A DNA stretch of 64,000 bases from contig NZ_MTCM01000004.1 of NCBI RefSeq assembly GCF_002000245.1, forward strand, positions 124,001 through 188,000, given 5' to 3'. The stretch is from Sphingobacterium sp. CZ-UAM (lineage in GTDB: Bacteria > Bacteroidota > Bacteroidia > Sphingobacteriales > Sphingobacteriaceae). Numbering within the stretch: position 1 is the stretch's first letter; every line of letters begins with the position of its first letter. Positions 43,374-52,614 of the stretch are shown here, piece after piece. Under the pieces are notes generated by a model that worked only from the letters and a program-made list of their open reading frames with translations, did no database searches and was not told the origin of the DNA. Made by a program: the position numbers and the translations under genes.

Positions 43374-43571
43374 GACCTGTATTTTGTAGGGGCAAAGGTA
43401 AAGATATAACGTCAAATCAACTTGATTAGTTTTGCACATCACCTTCACAGCGGTGTCAATATTGATGTGCTAAATCGCATCAATCGCTTTTTGTTAGCAA
43501 AGCCCCAATAAAAACAGCCTTTTTCTTTGTAAATTTTCAAAAATAAAGACCATTATTTGCAACGTATATAA

Positions 43572-43579
43572 TATCTTTG
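43572..43579 (+). promoter_or_regulatory. -7 promoter box TATCTTTG of the aminotransferase gene
   Basis: Matches TAnnTTTG and ends 7 nt before the ATG at 43587. The upstream -33 element is not clear. Confidence 0.45.
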
Positions 43580-43586
43580 TCTTACC

Positions 43587-44792
43587 ATGAGCACATCATC
43601 ATACTTATCAGACAGGATAAATAATTTGTCCGAATCGGCTACACTTAAAATGACCAAGTTGGGCCGCGAATTAGCAGCAAAAGGCGTAAATGTAATCAGC
43701 CTTAGCGTAGGTGAACCTGATTTTAACACGCCTGAACATGTAAAAGATGCAGCAAAGAAGGCCTTGGATGAAAACTGGACACGTTATTCGCCAGTACCGG
43801 GATACCCTGAATTGCGTCAGGCGATCGTGAATAAATTGAAGACAGAGAACAATCTGGATTATGATATTTCGCAGATCGTTGTTTCAACAGGTGCGAAACA
43901 ATCCTTGTCTAATGTGATCTTAACGTTGATCAATCCGGGTGATGAGGTGATTATTCCCACACCATACTGGGTGTCCTATTCAGAAATGGTCGTGTTAGCA
44001 GAGGGAAAATCAGTATTTATCAATACCGAGATCGACAACAACTTTAAGATTACCCCAGAGCAGTTGGAAGCGGCCATTACGCCAAAAACCAAATTGTTTA
44101 TGTTCTCTTCACCAAACAATCCAACTGGAACAGTTTATAGTAAAGATGAACTAGCAGCATTGGCTAAAGTTTTTGAAAAACATCCACAGGTATTCATTCT
44201 ATCTGATGAGATCTATGAGCACATCAACTTTGTAGATAAACACGAATCTATCGCGCAGTTTGACAGCATCAAGGATCGCGTTATTATCATCAATGGTTTC
44301 TCCAAAGCTTTTGCCATGACAGGCTGGCGTTTGGGTTATATTGCGGCCAACAAAACTATCGCGGCAGCAAATGATAAATTGCAGGGCCAGACAACATCAG
44401 GTACCTGCTCGATTTCGCAACGTGCGGGTATCGTCGCGTACGAACAAGGATTGGAATCGGTCAATAAAATGAAAGAGGCTTTTGCTCGTCGTCGTCAATT
44501 GGTTTACGATCTATTGAGTGATATCCCAGGTGTACGTACTAACCTTCCGGAAGGTGCTTTCTATTTCTTCCCAGAAATTTCATCCTTCTTTGGCAAGAAA
44601 GACCAAGATGGCAATATCATCAAAAACTCATCTGATCTAGCTTTATATTTATTGAATGTTGGTCACGTCGCTACTGTAGGTGGTGATTCTTTTGGTAATG
44701 ACAACTACATTCGTTTATCTTATGCTGCATCAGACGAAAGTTTGATCGAAGCATTAAAGCGAATCAAAGAAGCATTAGGCAAATTAGCCTAA
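43587..44792 (+). CDS. Aspartate-type class I aminotransferase
   Basis: 401 residues of the class I PLP aminotransferase fold. The PLP lysine is K240 in GFSKAFAMTGWRLGYI, with SSPNNPTG (Asn ligand) and YSPVPGYPELRQAI in the N-terminal part. By pattern it belongs to the class I-beta aspartate/prephenate aminotransferase group (AspC/AspB). It swaps amino groups between aspartate and 2-oxoglutarate, perhaps also aromatic substrates. Codon use looks highly expressed. Single gene with a strong terminator. Confidence 0.92.
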   Translation: MSTSSYLSDRINNLSESATLKMTKLGRELAAKGVNVISLSVGEPDFNTPEHVKDAAKKALDENWTRYSPVPGYPELRQAIVNKLKTENNLDYDISQIVVSTGAKQSLSNVILTLINPGDEVIIPTPYWVSYSEMVVLAEGKSVFINTEIDNNFKITPEQLEAAITPKTKLFMFSSPNNPTGTVYSKDELAALAKVFEKHPQVFILSDEIYEHINFVDKHESIAQFDSIKDRVIIINGFSKAFAMTGWRLGYIAANKTIAAANDKLQGQTTSGTCSISQRAGIVAYEQGLESVNKMKEAFARRRQLVYDLLSDIPGVRTNLPEGAFYFFPEISSFFGKKDQDGNIIKNSSDLALYLLNVGHVATVGGDSFGNDNYIRLSYAASDESLIEALKRIKEALGKLA

Positions 44793-44810
44793 TCAATACA
44801 CAGCATACTG

Positions 44811-44848
44811 AATGAGCTATCCAAGAAAATTGGATAGCTCATTTTTTC
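44811..44848. terminator. Terminator after the aminotransferase
   Basis: 14-bp perfect arms AATGAGCTATCCAA/TTGGATAGCTCATT around GAAAA, then T. Confidence 0.92.
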
Positions 44849-44910
44849 ATCAATCCCAGCTGTATCAATCCCGCTGTATTTTCCACAACGGTATATTCAA
44901 ATACGTCTTT

Positions 44911-45435
44911 TTATTTGATATGCTCCATCACCTCGATGAATTTCTTACCCTTATTCTTCGGATCAAAAAGCATTTTTTCTACCTTATCCAGCTCAAGAGC
45001 CTCGAGATGAATAGGTAACAAACTCTTTTTCATCAACTTCAACATCTGATCCCAGTCCGCACGATTGATCTTGTGCTGAATCAACGCCATCATCTGTACG
45101 GCATTGCGGTATTCCTTACTTGTTTTCAGTTCCACCACCATATCCATCCAGTCGCCATAAGTGAAAAGCCTATTTTTTACCTTTTGCAATTGTAAGGCTT
45201 TCATCTTGACCATATCATAGCCCAGCAGCATCTCCGCAACGGAATCAATCTCCATGCAAGCAGCGATTTTAGCATAATCTTTTGGAAACTCCACCCGTGC
45301 ATCGTCATCCAGCAGCTTACAAAATGAAGGTATCTCCTTTTTTAGGGAATCACAGTTCTGCTGCCCCTGAACAGCAGTCGTTATCAAGACAAGTACAATA
45401 GCGGATATCCACGAATAAAAAGATTCTAATTTCAT
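44911..45435 (-). CDS. Exported protein of unknown function
   Basis: About 174 residues from the ATG at 45435; the longer frame adds 14 residues before the signal peptide (MKLESFYSWISAIVLVLITTAVQG). The mature part is helical and charged with no domain I recognise; three Cys are spaced along the first 60 mature residues. It is convergent with the aminotransferase and divergent from the M3 peptidase. Confidence 0.65.
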   Translation of the reverse strand: MKLESFYSWISAIVLVLITTAVQGQQNCDSLKKEIPSFCKLLDDDARVEFPKDYAKIAACMEIDSVAEMLLGYDMVKMKALQLQKVKNRLFTYGDWMDMVVELKTSKEYRNAVQMMALIQHKINRADWDQMLKLMKKSLLPIHLEALELDKVEKMLFDPKNKGKKFIEVMEHIK

Positions 45436-45530
45436 GCATCGAAGATACCCATTTTTAGAAAATATCATCCCCAGCACATAATTTACATTGATTTTAGTGC
45501 TTCAGATAAATATTTATTACATTTACCTTT

Positions 45531-47561
45531 ATGAGTATTTTAACAGAAAAATTCAAAACGAAGCATGATACCGCTCCGTTTTCACAGATAAAAAACGAAG
45601 ATTATATCCCTGCATTTGACGCAGCGATCCAAAAAACAAAAGGTGAAGTTGACGCCATCGTCAACAATCCCGAAGCAGCTACATTTGACAATACCATTGC
45701 AGCGATGTCTTATTCCGGACAGACCTTAGATAGATTGTCCAGTATCTTTTTCAACCTGCATTCCGCGGAAACTAATGATGAACTGGAAAAGATCGCGCAG
45801 GACGTTGCCCCAAAATTATCCGCTTTAGGTAATGATATTACCTTAAACTTTGACCTGTTCAAACGTGTAAAAGCTGTCTACGATCAAAAAGATCAACTGA
45901 CGCTTACAGCAGAGCAAACAACGTTATTGGAAAAATCATACAAGGATTTTGTTCGTAATGGAGCGTTGTTGAACGATGAGCAGAAAGAACAGTTGCGTGC
46001 AATTGATGCTGAACTATCGCTTTTAAAATTAAAATTCGGGGAGAATGTCCTTGCGGAAACCAATGCTTATCAACTGCTGGTTACTGAGGAAAAAGATCTG
46101 GCTGGACTTCCGGAGGGAGCCATTGAAGCTGCCTATGCATTGGCCAAAGCCAATGAAAAAGAAGGCTGGTTATTTACCCTGGATTTCCCAAGTTACCTTC
46201 CTTTCGTAACCTATGCCGACAACCGCGAATTGCGTCGGGAAATCACCTTGGCCGCAGGACGCAAGGCTTTTCAGGACAATGAATATAATAACATTGAAAA
46301 CGTATTGAAAATCGTAAAACTACGCTTTGATCGCGCCAAATTATTAGGTTACGCAACACATGCAGACTTTGTGCTAGCGGAGCGTATGGCACAAAATCCG
46401 ACGAAGGTAACCGAGTTTCTAAACGATCTGCTCGCAAAGGCGAAACCAGCCGCGCAGCGTGAATTTGCTGAATTAAGTGCTTTTGCTAAGAAACTGGACG
46501 GCATCGAACAGCTGGAGAAATGGGATGGAGCATACTATGCGGAAAAACTAAAACAAGAACGTTTTAATCTGGATGACGAGAAGCTTAAGCCCTATTTCAA
46601 GCTCGAAAATGTATTAAATGGTGCGTTTGAGGTTGCCCACCGTCTGTTTGGAATCAATTTCAAAGAAGTCAAGGATATAGAAACCTACCACGAAGAAGTA
46701 CAGACCTTTGAAGTCACCAAAGATAATGGCGAATTGGTCGCTATCTTTTATGCCGATTTCTTTCCACGTAAAGGGAAACGAAATGGTGCCTGGATGACAT
46801 CCTTCAAGCCACAGTATGTGCAAAATGGCAAACAAGAGCGTCCGCATGTATCTATCGTATGCAATTTCACCCGTCCAACAGCGACTAAGCCTTCCCTATT
46901 AACCTTTCAGGAGGTAACAACTCTATTTCACGAATTCGGTCATGCCCTACATGGCATGCTAGCTGACACGATTTATCCAACTTTATCCGGCACCTCTGTC
47001 TATTGGGATTTTGTTGAATTGCCAAGTCAGGTCATGGAAAACTGGTGCTACGAAAAAGAGGCGTTGGAATTGTTTGCCAAACATTATGAAACCGACGAAG
47101 TGATTCCCATGGAGCTGGTTGAAAAAATACGCGAAAGTGCATCTTTCCTGGAAGGAATGGCCACCATGCGCCAATTGAGCTTTGGTTTATTGGACATGGG
47201 CTGGCATGGACAGGACCCAAGCGCTATTGCTGATTTAAAAACATTCGAAGATGAACAATTCGCATCCACAAAATTGTATCCCGATGTAAAAGAGAATGCG
47301 ATGAGTACAGCCTTCTCCCATATTTTTAATGGCGGTTATTCATCAGGCTACTACAGCTACAAGTGGGCCGAAGTACTGGATGCCGATGCGTTTGATTATT
47401 TCAAACAAAACGGTATTTTCAACGCCGATATTGCCCATAAATTTCAGGACAACATCTTATCCAAAGGCGGCACAGAACATCCAATGCTGCTCTATAAGCG
47501 CTTTAGAGGACAGGAACCGTCTGTTGAGCCTCTACTCAAACGGGCAGGCTTACTTAAATAA
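45531..47561 (+). CDS. M3-family oligopeptidase / dipeptidyl carboxypeptidase
   Basis: 676 residues, usual M3 length. The zinc motif is H467-EFG-H471 (LFHEFGHALHG) and downstream VELPSQVMENW supplies the third ligand. There is no signal peptide, so it is a cytosolic peptidase cleaving short peptides, of the PrlC/Dcp type. Which of the two activities is not decided by sequence here. Codon use looks highly expressed. It is followed by the tmRNA gene. Confidence 0.93.
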   Translation: MSILTEKFKTKHDTAPFSQIKNEDYIPAFDAAIQKTKGEVDAIVNNPEAATFDNTIAAMSYSGQTLDRLSSIFFNLHSAETNDELEKIAQDVAPKLSALGNDITLNFDLFKRVKAVYDQKDQLTLTAEQTTLLEKSYKDFVRNGALLNDEQKEQLRAIDAELSLLKLKFGENVLAETNAYQLLVTEEKDLAGLPEGAIEAAYALAKANEKEGWLFTLDFPSYLPFVTYADNRELRREITLAAGRKAFQDNEYNNIENVLKIVKLRFDRAKLLGYATHADFVLAERMAQNPTKVTEFLNDLLAKAKPAAQREFAELSAFAKKLDGIEQLEKWDGAYYAEKLKQERFNLDDEKLKPYFKLENVLNGAFEVAHRLFGINFKEVKDIETYHEEVQTFEVTKDNGELVAIFYADFFPRKGKRNGAWMTSFKPQYVQNGKQERPHVSIVCNFTRPTATKPSLLTFQEVTTLFHEFGHALHGMLADTIYPTLSGTSVYWDFVELPSQVMENWCYEKEALELFAKHYETDEVIPMELVEKIRESASFLEGMATMRQLSFGLLDMGWHGQDPSAIADLKTFEDEQFASTKLYPDVKENAMSTAFSHIFNGGYSSGYYSYKWAEVLDADAFDYFKQNGIFNADIAHKFQDNILSKGGTEHPMLLYKRFRGQEPSVEPLLKRAGLLK

Positions 47562-47701
47562 GCAGCATGCAACTTTTATAAAACCCCAGAAGATAAAATA
47601 GCTGGGGTTTTCTTATAGCCTATAAACAGGCTTAACAGCCTCGTTTCCCTCAATTTATCGGCTAGAAAGAACCTTCTGTTGATTTATTATCAAAAAAGTC
47701 G

Positions 47702-47709
47702 TATCTTTG
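47702..47709 (+). promoter_or_regulatory. -7 promoter box TATCTTTG of ssrA
   Basis: Matches TAnnTTTG, with a TTGA 19 nt upstream as a -33 element; the RNA begins about 12 nt later at 47722. Confidence 0.6.
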
Positions 47710-47721
47710 TAAGACATAATT

Positions 47722-48086
47722 GGGGTTGACCGGAATTGACAGGATGGAGACGGTTATGTAAGCATGTAGTGCGTTGTTAGTAGAGCACTTTAATCTGAAC
47801 TTTCAGAATTATAACTGGCGAAGAAAACTACGCCTTAGCTGCTTAAGTTAGACTTAACATAGCTATTTGTCCCGTTAGATCCTGTTCTTTGGTTTAACAT
47901 TCGGGGCATCGAACAATAGAACTGGCAAGTGTGATGTTGCTAAGCACTTGTGAGAAACAGCAACTACGGCGTACGGTATAGGTAAGCGACTCACCTTCCC
48001 TCGCCCGACAATCAAAGAGAAGCTAAACATGTAGAAAGCGTATACAGTACCATGACTGGACGAGAGTTCGAATCTCTCCAGCTCCA
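47722..48086 (+). ncRNA. ssrA: tmRNA (transfer-messenger RNA)
   Basis: The 5' end GGGGTTGACCGGAATTGACA and the 3' end GTTCGAATCTCTCCAGCTCC form the alanyl tRNA-like part (GGGGTTG pairs with CAGCTCC). The mRNA part encodes the proteolysis tag at 47817-47846: GEENYALAA, then TAA (with the leading Ala from the charged tRNA, AGEENYALAA). tmRNA frees stalled ribosomes and tags the broken protein for degradation, with SmpB. CCA is not encoded (CTA follows). The length of about 365 nt is normal. Confidence 0.97.
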
Positions 48087-48088
48087 CT

Positions 48089-48124
48089 AGAAAAGCCATA
48101 TTCAACATTGAGTATGGCTTTTCT
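48089..48124. terminator. Bidirectional terminator after ssrA
   Basis: 12-bp perfect arms AGAAAAGCCATA/TATGGCTTTTCT with a 12-nt loop; shared with the convergent AraC gene. Confidence 0.88.
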
Positions 48125-48134
48125 TCTTAAACTG

Positions 48135-48983
48135 CTATCCCACGCGAAACTGCTTTCTATATTTTAAGGGCGACACCTTTGTCACCACCTTGAATTGTTT
48201 GCTAAAATGCGCCCAGCTATTATAGCCACTATTATAACAGATATCAAGAATAGGCCGGTCTGTATCGCGCAGCAGTTTACAGGCATGACCGATCCGGAGT
48301 TCCTTGATAAAATCAAAGTAGCTCTTTTTGATATTCTTTTTGAAAAAGCGGCAAAATGACGAAACGGACATATTCGTACCGGAGGCGACCTCCTCCAGTG
48401 AAATAGGATTTAAAAAATTCTTAAAGGAATAATCTATTATTGCTTCGATAACCATGTTTTCTTCTCTACCGGCGATGGTATCGAAAGCCATCGTAATCAC
48501 CTTCTGCTCATCTGATGATCCAATCCGTTCCATACAGTTCAATAATAACTGAATCCGTTGGAGTCCCTCCGCATTTTCTATTTGCCGGATCATGCGATCA
48601 ATTTCTTTCGAGAGATTGCCTATCAGCTGGATTCCTGTGCTGTCATTTTTCAGCAATCCGGCGATCACATGCATCTCGGGCAGCGCCAGAAATCCCGCGC
48701 CCCAAAAGTCTTTCAGGAAATGAACCACAATAGCACTTCCCATGGCATCCGGCTTGGATTTACGAAACCAATGCGGCAGATCCGACCCAAGAAAAAACAC
48801 GTCCCCTTGCTTGTAATCGCCTATATAATCACCAATAAGTGCTGTCCCATTACCTTCTGTGATCAGGATCAGCTCACATTCGGGATGTCGATGCCAGGCC
48901 GTTTCAAAAGTCGGCGTTCTGTAAGTACGACAGGCAAAAGAATACTGTTCTTCAACATGTATTTTCTGGATCAGGGTTTTCAT
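48135..48983 (-). CDS. AraC-family regulator with cupin sensor domain
   Basis: 282 residues: N-terminal cupin (about 20-85, with AWHRHPECELILITEG and QGDVFFLGSDLPHWF) and a C-terminal AraC double helix-turn-helix (about 180-282, with LEEVASGTNMSVSSFCRFFKK and CYNSGYNSWAHFSKQFK). The cupin fold of such regulators binds sugars. It is divergent from the four-gene sugar-oxidation operon at 49218, across 234 bp, so it most likely activates it. Ligand unknown. Confidence 0.9.
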   Translation of the reverse strand: MKTLIQKIHVEEQYSFACRTYRTPTFETAWHRHPECELILITEGNGTALIGDYIGDYKQGDVFFLGSDLPHWFRKSKPDAMGSAIVVHFLKDFWGAGFLALPEMHVIAGLLKNDSTGIQLIGNLSKEIDRMIRQIENAEGLQRIQLLLNCMERIGSSDEQKVITMAFDTIAGREENMVIEAIIDYSFKNFLNPISLEEVASGTNMSVSSFCRFFKKNIKKSYFDFIKELRIGHACKLLRDTDRPILDICYNSGYNSWAHFSKQFKVVTKVSPLKYRKQFRVG

Positions 48984-49217
48984 GATAAACTTGCTATTAG
49001 CGAATACATCTGCTATCTAAACACATAAGATACAATTATAAACCTAAAAAATAGCAAGATAGCATATTTTTTCACCCAAATAGCAGTTGAAAGATGCTTG
49101 AACGATCCAGTAAATTTATCTCACACTACAGAAATATGGTTTAAACTGTAGGCGGGTATGGCAATACCCTATAAACCCAATAACTAATTATGAACACAAC
49201 TCCAATAACGATCAAGT

Positions 49218-50897
49218 ATGGAAACGAATAGGTATGACGCTATTGTCGTAGGTTCGGGTATCAGTGGCGGATGGGCGGCAAAAGAGCTTTGCGAAAGAGG
49301 ATTAAAAGTCCTCATGCTGGAGCGTGGCGGTCCTTATGAACATATTAAAGATTATACCTCTGCCCTGAAAAATCCTTGGGATCTTCCGCACCGGGGAAGA
49401 ACTACGCTTGAACAGCAAAAAAAATATCCTATTATCCACCGTGGTTGGGCCGCATCTGAGGCAATAATGGATGGCTGGGTCAACGAAGAAGATTGTCCCT
49501 ATACCGAATTGAAGCCATTTACCTGGTGGCGCAGCTACCGTATGGGCGGACGCTCCACCCTATGGGGCCGACAATCCTACAGACTGAGCCAGATGGATTT
49601 TGAAGCCAATGAACGTGACGGAATCGCAGTGCCCTGGCCCATTGGTTACAGGGATCTTGCCCCCTGGTATGATCATGTCGAAAAATTTGCAGGAATCAGC
49701 GGTTCAATAGAAAATATCCCGCATCTGCCAGATGGACATTTCCTTCCCCCCATGGAACTCAATTGTGTGGAAAAAGATGTGGCTAAACGCATCAAGCAAG
49801 TCTATGGCGGAAAACGTCATCTCATTATCGGCAGAACAGCGAATCTAACCGCCATGATCCCCGGCCGTACAAAATGTCAATTTAGAAACCGTTGCTGGGA
49901 AGGCTGTCCCTATGGAGGCTATTTCAGTACGCAATCTTCTACATTACCTGCGGCAATGAAGACCGGTAACCTCACTGTGCGCCCCTACTCTTTGGTTAAA
50001 CAGGTATTATACGACAAGGATACCAAAAAGGCCACTGGCGTTGAGGTTTTAGATACCGAGACCAATCAAACCTATGCGTTCAAAAGTAAGGTGGTGTTTC
50101 TATGCGCATCATCCCTCAATAGCACCTGGATTCTATTTAACTCCGCCACGGATATCTGGCCCGAAGGTCTCGGTAGCAGTAGCGGAGAATTAGGCCATAA
50201 TGTGATGGACCACCACTACAATATCGGCGCTTCGGGAACAATCGATGGCTTCGAAGACCGTTATGTATCCGGCCAAAGGGCCAATGGCTTTTACATCCCG
50301 CGATTCGTCAATATAGGTGAGGATAAAAGAGATTACCTGCGCGGTTTTGGCTATCAGGGCAGCGCAAGCAGGGAAGGCTGGGGCAGACATATCGCCGAAC
50401 TGAATATCGGTGGCGATTTCAAAGATGCCATCAGTGAGCCCGGCCAATGGACCATCGGTGCCACAGCCTTTGGCGAGATGCTTCCCTATCATGAAAATAA
50501 AATCTCATTGGATAAAAACAAAAAGGACAAATGGGGCTTACCTGTATTATCAATGGATGCCGAACTGAAAGAAAATGAACTAAGGATGCGAAAGGACATG
50601 CTCGAAGAGACAAAAGCAATGCTCGCAGCCCTGGGAGTCAAAAATATTTCCGGCTGGGACAGCGGTCACGCTGTTGGCCACGGCATCCACGAAATGGGAA
50701 CGGCAAGAATGGGACTCGATCCCAAATCTTCGGTGCTCAACAAGTGGAACCAAGTTTGGGACTGCCCCAATGTATTTGTCACAGATGGGGCCTGCATGAC
50801 CTCTTCCGCATGCCAAAACCCCTCGTTGACCTATATGGCATTGACAGCGCGGGCCGTTGACTACGCCGTCAATGAATTGAAAAAAAACAATATTTAA
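49218..50897 (+). CDS. GMC-family sugar oxidoreductase (flavoprotein)
   Basis: 559 residues. The FAD-binding motif is VVGSGISGGWAAKEL (GxGxxG, about 10-24) followed by LMLERGG; the central part has a Cys-rich patch CQFRNRCWEGCPYGGY; the C-terminal GMC domain has HEMGTARMG and CQNPSLTYMALTARAV. It belongs to the GMC group whose partner is gluconate 2-dehydrogenase subunit 3, and that partner is the next gene (4-bp gap). There is no N-terminal signal, so it may be carried out folded by the Tat signal of the partner. It is expected to oxidise a sugar or sugar acid, possibly at C3. No cytochrome subunit is in the operon. Confidence 0.88.
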   Translation: METNRYDAIVVGSGISGGWAAKELCERGLKVLMLERGGPYEHIKDYTSALKNPWDLPHRGRTTLEQQKKYPIIHRGWAASEAIMDGWVNEEDCPYTELKPFTWWRSYRMGGRSTLWGRQSYRLSQMDFEANERDGIAVPWPIGYRDLAPWYDHVEKFAGISGSIENIPHLPDGHFLPPMELNCVEKDVAKRIKQVYGGKRHLIIGRTANLTAMIPGRTKCQFRNRCWEGCPYGGYFSTQSSTLPAAMKTGNLTVRPYSLVKQVLYDKDTKKATGVEVLDTETNQTYAFKSKVVFLCASSLNSTWILFNSATDIWPEGLGSSSGELGHNVMDHHYNIGASGTIDGFEDRYVSGQRANGFYIPRFVNIGEDKRDYLRGFGYQGSASREGWGRHIAELNIGGDFKDAISEPGQWTIGATAFGEMLPYHENKISLDKNKKDKWGLPVLSMDAELKENELRMRKDMLEETKAMLAALGVKNISGWDSGHAVGHGIHEMGTARMGLDPKSSVLNKWNQVWDCPNVFVTDGACMTSSACQNPSLTYMALTARAVDYAVNELKKNNI

Positions 50898-50901
50898 GGC
50901 A

Positions 50902-51468
50902 ATGGAAAGAAGAACACTTTTAAAGATGATTGCCCTGCTTACCGGAGGAGCAGTTATCGGCGGCAATGCCCTGCTGACTAGCTGTAATTCAAGCAAAACA
51001 TCCGATCAAAAAAATCCCCTTGCTTTTGATCCGGAACAGGTAGCATTCTTAGATGAAGTCGCTGAGACCATACTTCCCACTACGCAAAAGAGCCCAGGTG
51101 CAAAGGCAGCCAAGGTCGGCGCTTTGATGACGGTTATCGTCAATGACTGCTATGAGTCTATGGATCAGCAAACCTTTTTAGAAGGCATCAATAAACTGGA
51201 CGAAGCCTGCAACAAAATGCACCAACAGGGCTTCATGAAAGCCAGCCCCGAACAGCGGCTTGAATTATTGACTGCGATCAGTAAAGAAGCAAAAGATTTT
51301 ATCGCAAAAAAAGGAGAATCCCACTATTTCACGATGTTTTATCAGCTGACCCTCTTGGGCTATTTCTCTTCCCAGATCGGTTACACCAAAGCGCGGCGCT
51401 ATAATGTCGCTCCGGGCTGGTATAGTGGCGATGTACCCTATAAAAAAGGGGATAAATCCTGGGCTTAA
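50902..51468 (+). CDS. Gluconate 2-dehydrogenase subunit 3-family protein, Tat-type lipoprotein
   Basis: 188 residues. The N-terminus ERRTLLKMIALLTGG carries twin arginine and hydrophobic parts of a Tat signal, followed by a lipobox LLTSC (Cys 28). The body matches subunit 3 of gluconate 2-dehydrogenase (FLDEVAETILPTT, TVIVNDCYE). The partner GMC flavoprotein lies 4 bp upstream and has no signal, which fits co-export of the folded complex and lipid anchoring. Function in electron transfer or maturation of the large subunit is known for the family. Confidence 0.85.
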   Translation: MERRTLLKMIALLTGGAVIGGNALLTSCNSSKTSDQKNPLAFDPEQVAFLDEVAETILPTTQKSPGAKAAKVGALMTVIVNDCYESMDQQTFLEGINKLDEACNKMHQQGFMKASPEQRLELLTAISKEAKDFIAKKGESHYFTMFYQLTLLGYFSSQIGYTKARRYNVAPGWYSGDVPYKKGDKSWA

Positions 51469-51531
51469 ACAACGAACAGAAAACTATAAGGTCGCCCCAC
51501 GGGGTCACCTGTTTCACCAAAAAAAAGCTTT

Positions 51532-52593
51532 ATGACAACAATTAAAGGACCGGCTATCTTTTTGGCACAATTTGCCGGCGACGACGCACCTTTCAATACA
51601 CTGGACAGTATCTGTGCATGGGCAGCCTCCATCGGTTACAAGGGAATTCAGATACCCACTTGGGACGCGCGATTGATCAATCTACAGAAAGCCGCGGAAG
51701 ACAAAGACTATGCACTCGAGCTTAAGGCCACCGTGCAATCCTATGGACTGGAGATCACCGAACTATCCACACATCTCCAAGGGCAGCTGATCGCCGTAAA
51801 TCCTTCTTTTGACCCACTATTCGATGCATTCGCCCCACAAGAGCTGCATAATAAACCCAAAGAACGACAGCAATGGGCTGTACAACAGCTCCATTATGCG
51901 ATCAAAGCCTCTCATCATTTAGGTTTGAAAGCCCTCGCAACCTTCAGCGGCGCATTTCTTTGGCCCTACGTATACCCCTGGCCACAACGGCCTGAGAATC
52001 TGATCGAAACAGGGTTCACTGAGCTTGCCAACATGTGGCTTCCCATACTGGATGTCTGCGAACAATACGATGTGGACCTCTGCTATGAGCTCCATCCGGG
52101 GGAAGACCTGCATGACGGCATCACCTTCGACATGTTCCTCGCAAAAGTCAATTATCATAAGCGGGCAAATATCCTGTACGATCCTTCACATTTTGTACTG
52201 CAATGCCTCGATTATCTACAGTTCATCGACATCTATCACGAACGTATCAAAATGTTCCATGTCAAGGATGCCGAATTCAACCCATCTGGCCGACAAGGGG
52301 TCTATGGTGGCTATCAGGACTGGCAGGCAAGAGCCGGCCGTTTTCGCTCGATTGGCGATGGGCAGGTGAATTTCAAAGCAATCTTCACCAAACTCACACA
52401 ATATAACTTTCAGGGCTGGGCAGTCCTGGAGTGGGAATGTGCCTTTAAAAATTCTGAGGATGGGGCACGCGAGGGAGCCCAGCATATCAAGGAGTACATC
52501 ATCCGGGTAAGTGACCAGGCATTTGACAATTTTGCTTCTGCCGGCAGCGACAATAACCTGAACCGCAAATTGATTGGTTTATCAGAGGAGTAA
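51532..52593 (+). CDS. Sugar phosphate isomerase/epimerase-fold protein
   Basis: 353 residues of the xylose isomerase-like TIM-barrel family, with metal-ligand strands at DLCYELHPGED (Glu), ILYDPSHF (Asp/His), MFHVKDAEF (His) and AVLEWECAF (Glu). The opening PAIFLAQFAGDDAPFNTLDS is common in Bacteroidota relatives of inosose dehydratase (IolE). There is no signal peptide. It lies between the oxidoreductase pair and a Gfo/Idh/MocA gene, so it probably handles the oxidised sugar. Exact reaction unknown. Confidence 0.87.
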   Translation: MTTIKGPAIFLAQFAGDDAPFNTLDSICAWAASIGYKGIQIPTWDARLINLQKAAEDKDYALELKATVQSYGLEITELSTHLQGQLIAVNPSFDPLFDAFAPQELHNKPKERQQWAVQQLHYAIKASHHLGLKALATFSGAFLWPYVYPWPQRPENLIETGFTELANMWLPILDVCEQYDVDLCYELHPGEDLHDGITFDMFLAKVNYHKRANILYDPSHFVLQCLDYLQFIDIYHERIKMFHVKDAEFNPSGRQGVYGGYQDWQARAGRFRSIGDGQVNFKAIFTKLTQYNFQGWAVLEWECAFKNSEDGAREGAQHIKEYIIRVSDQAFDNFASAGSDNNLNRKLIGLSEE

Positions 52594-52614
52594 TAGCCTA
52601 AAAATACAAGTAAC

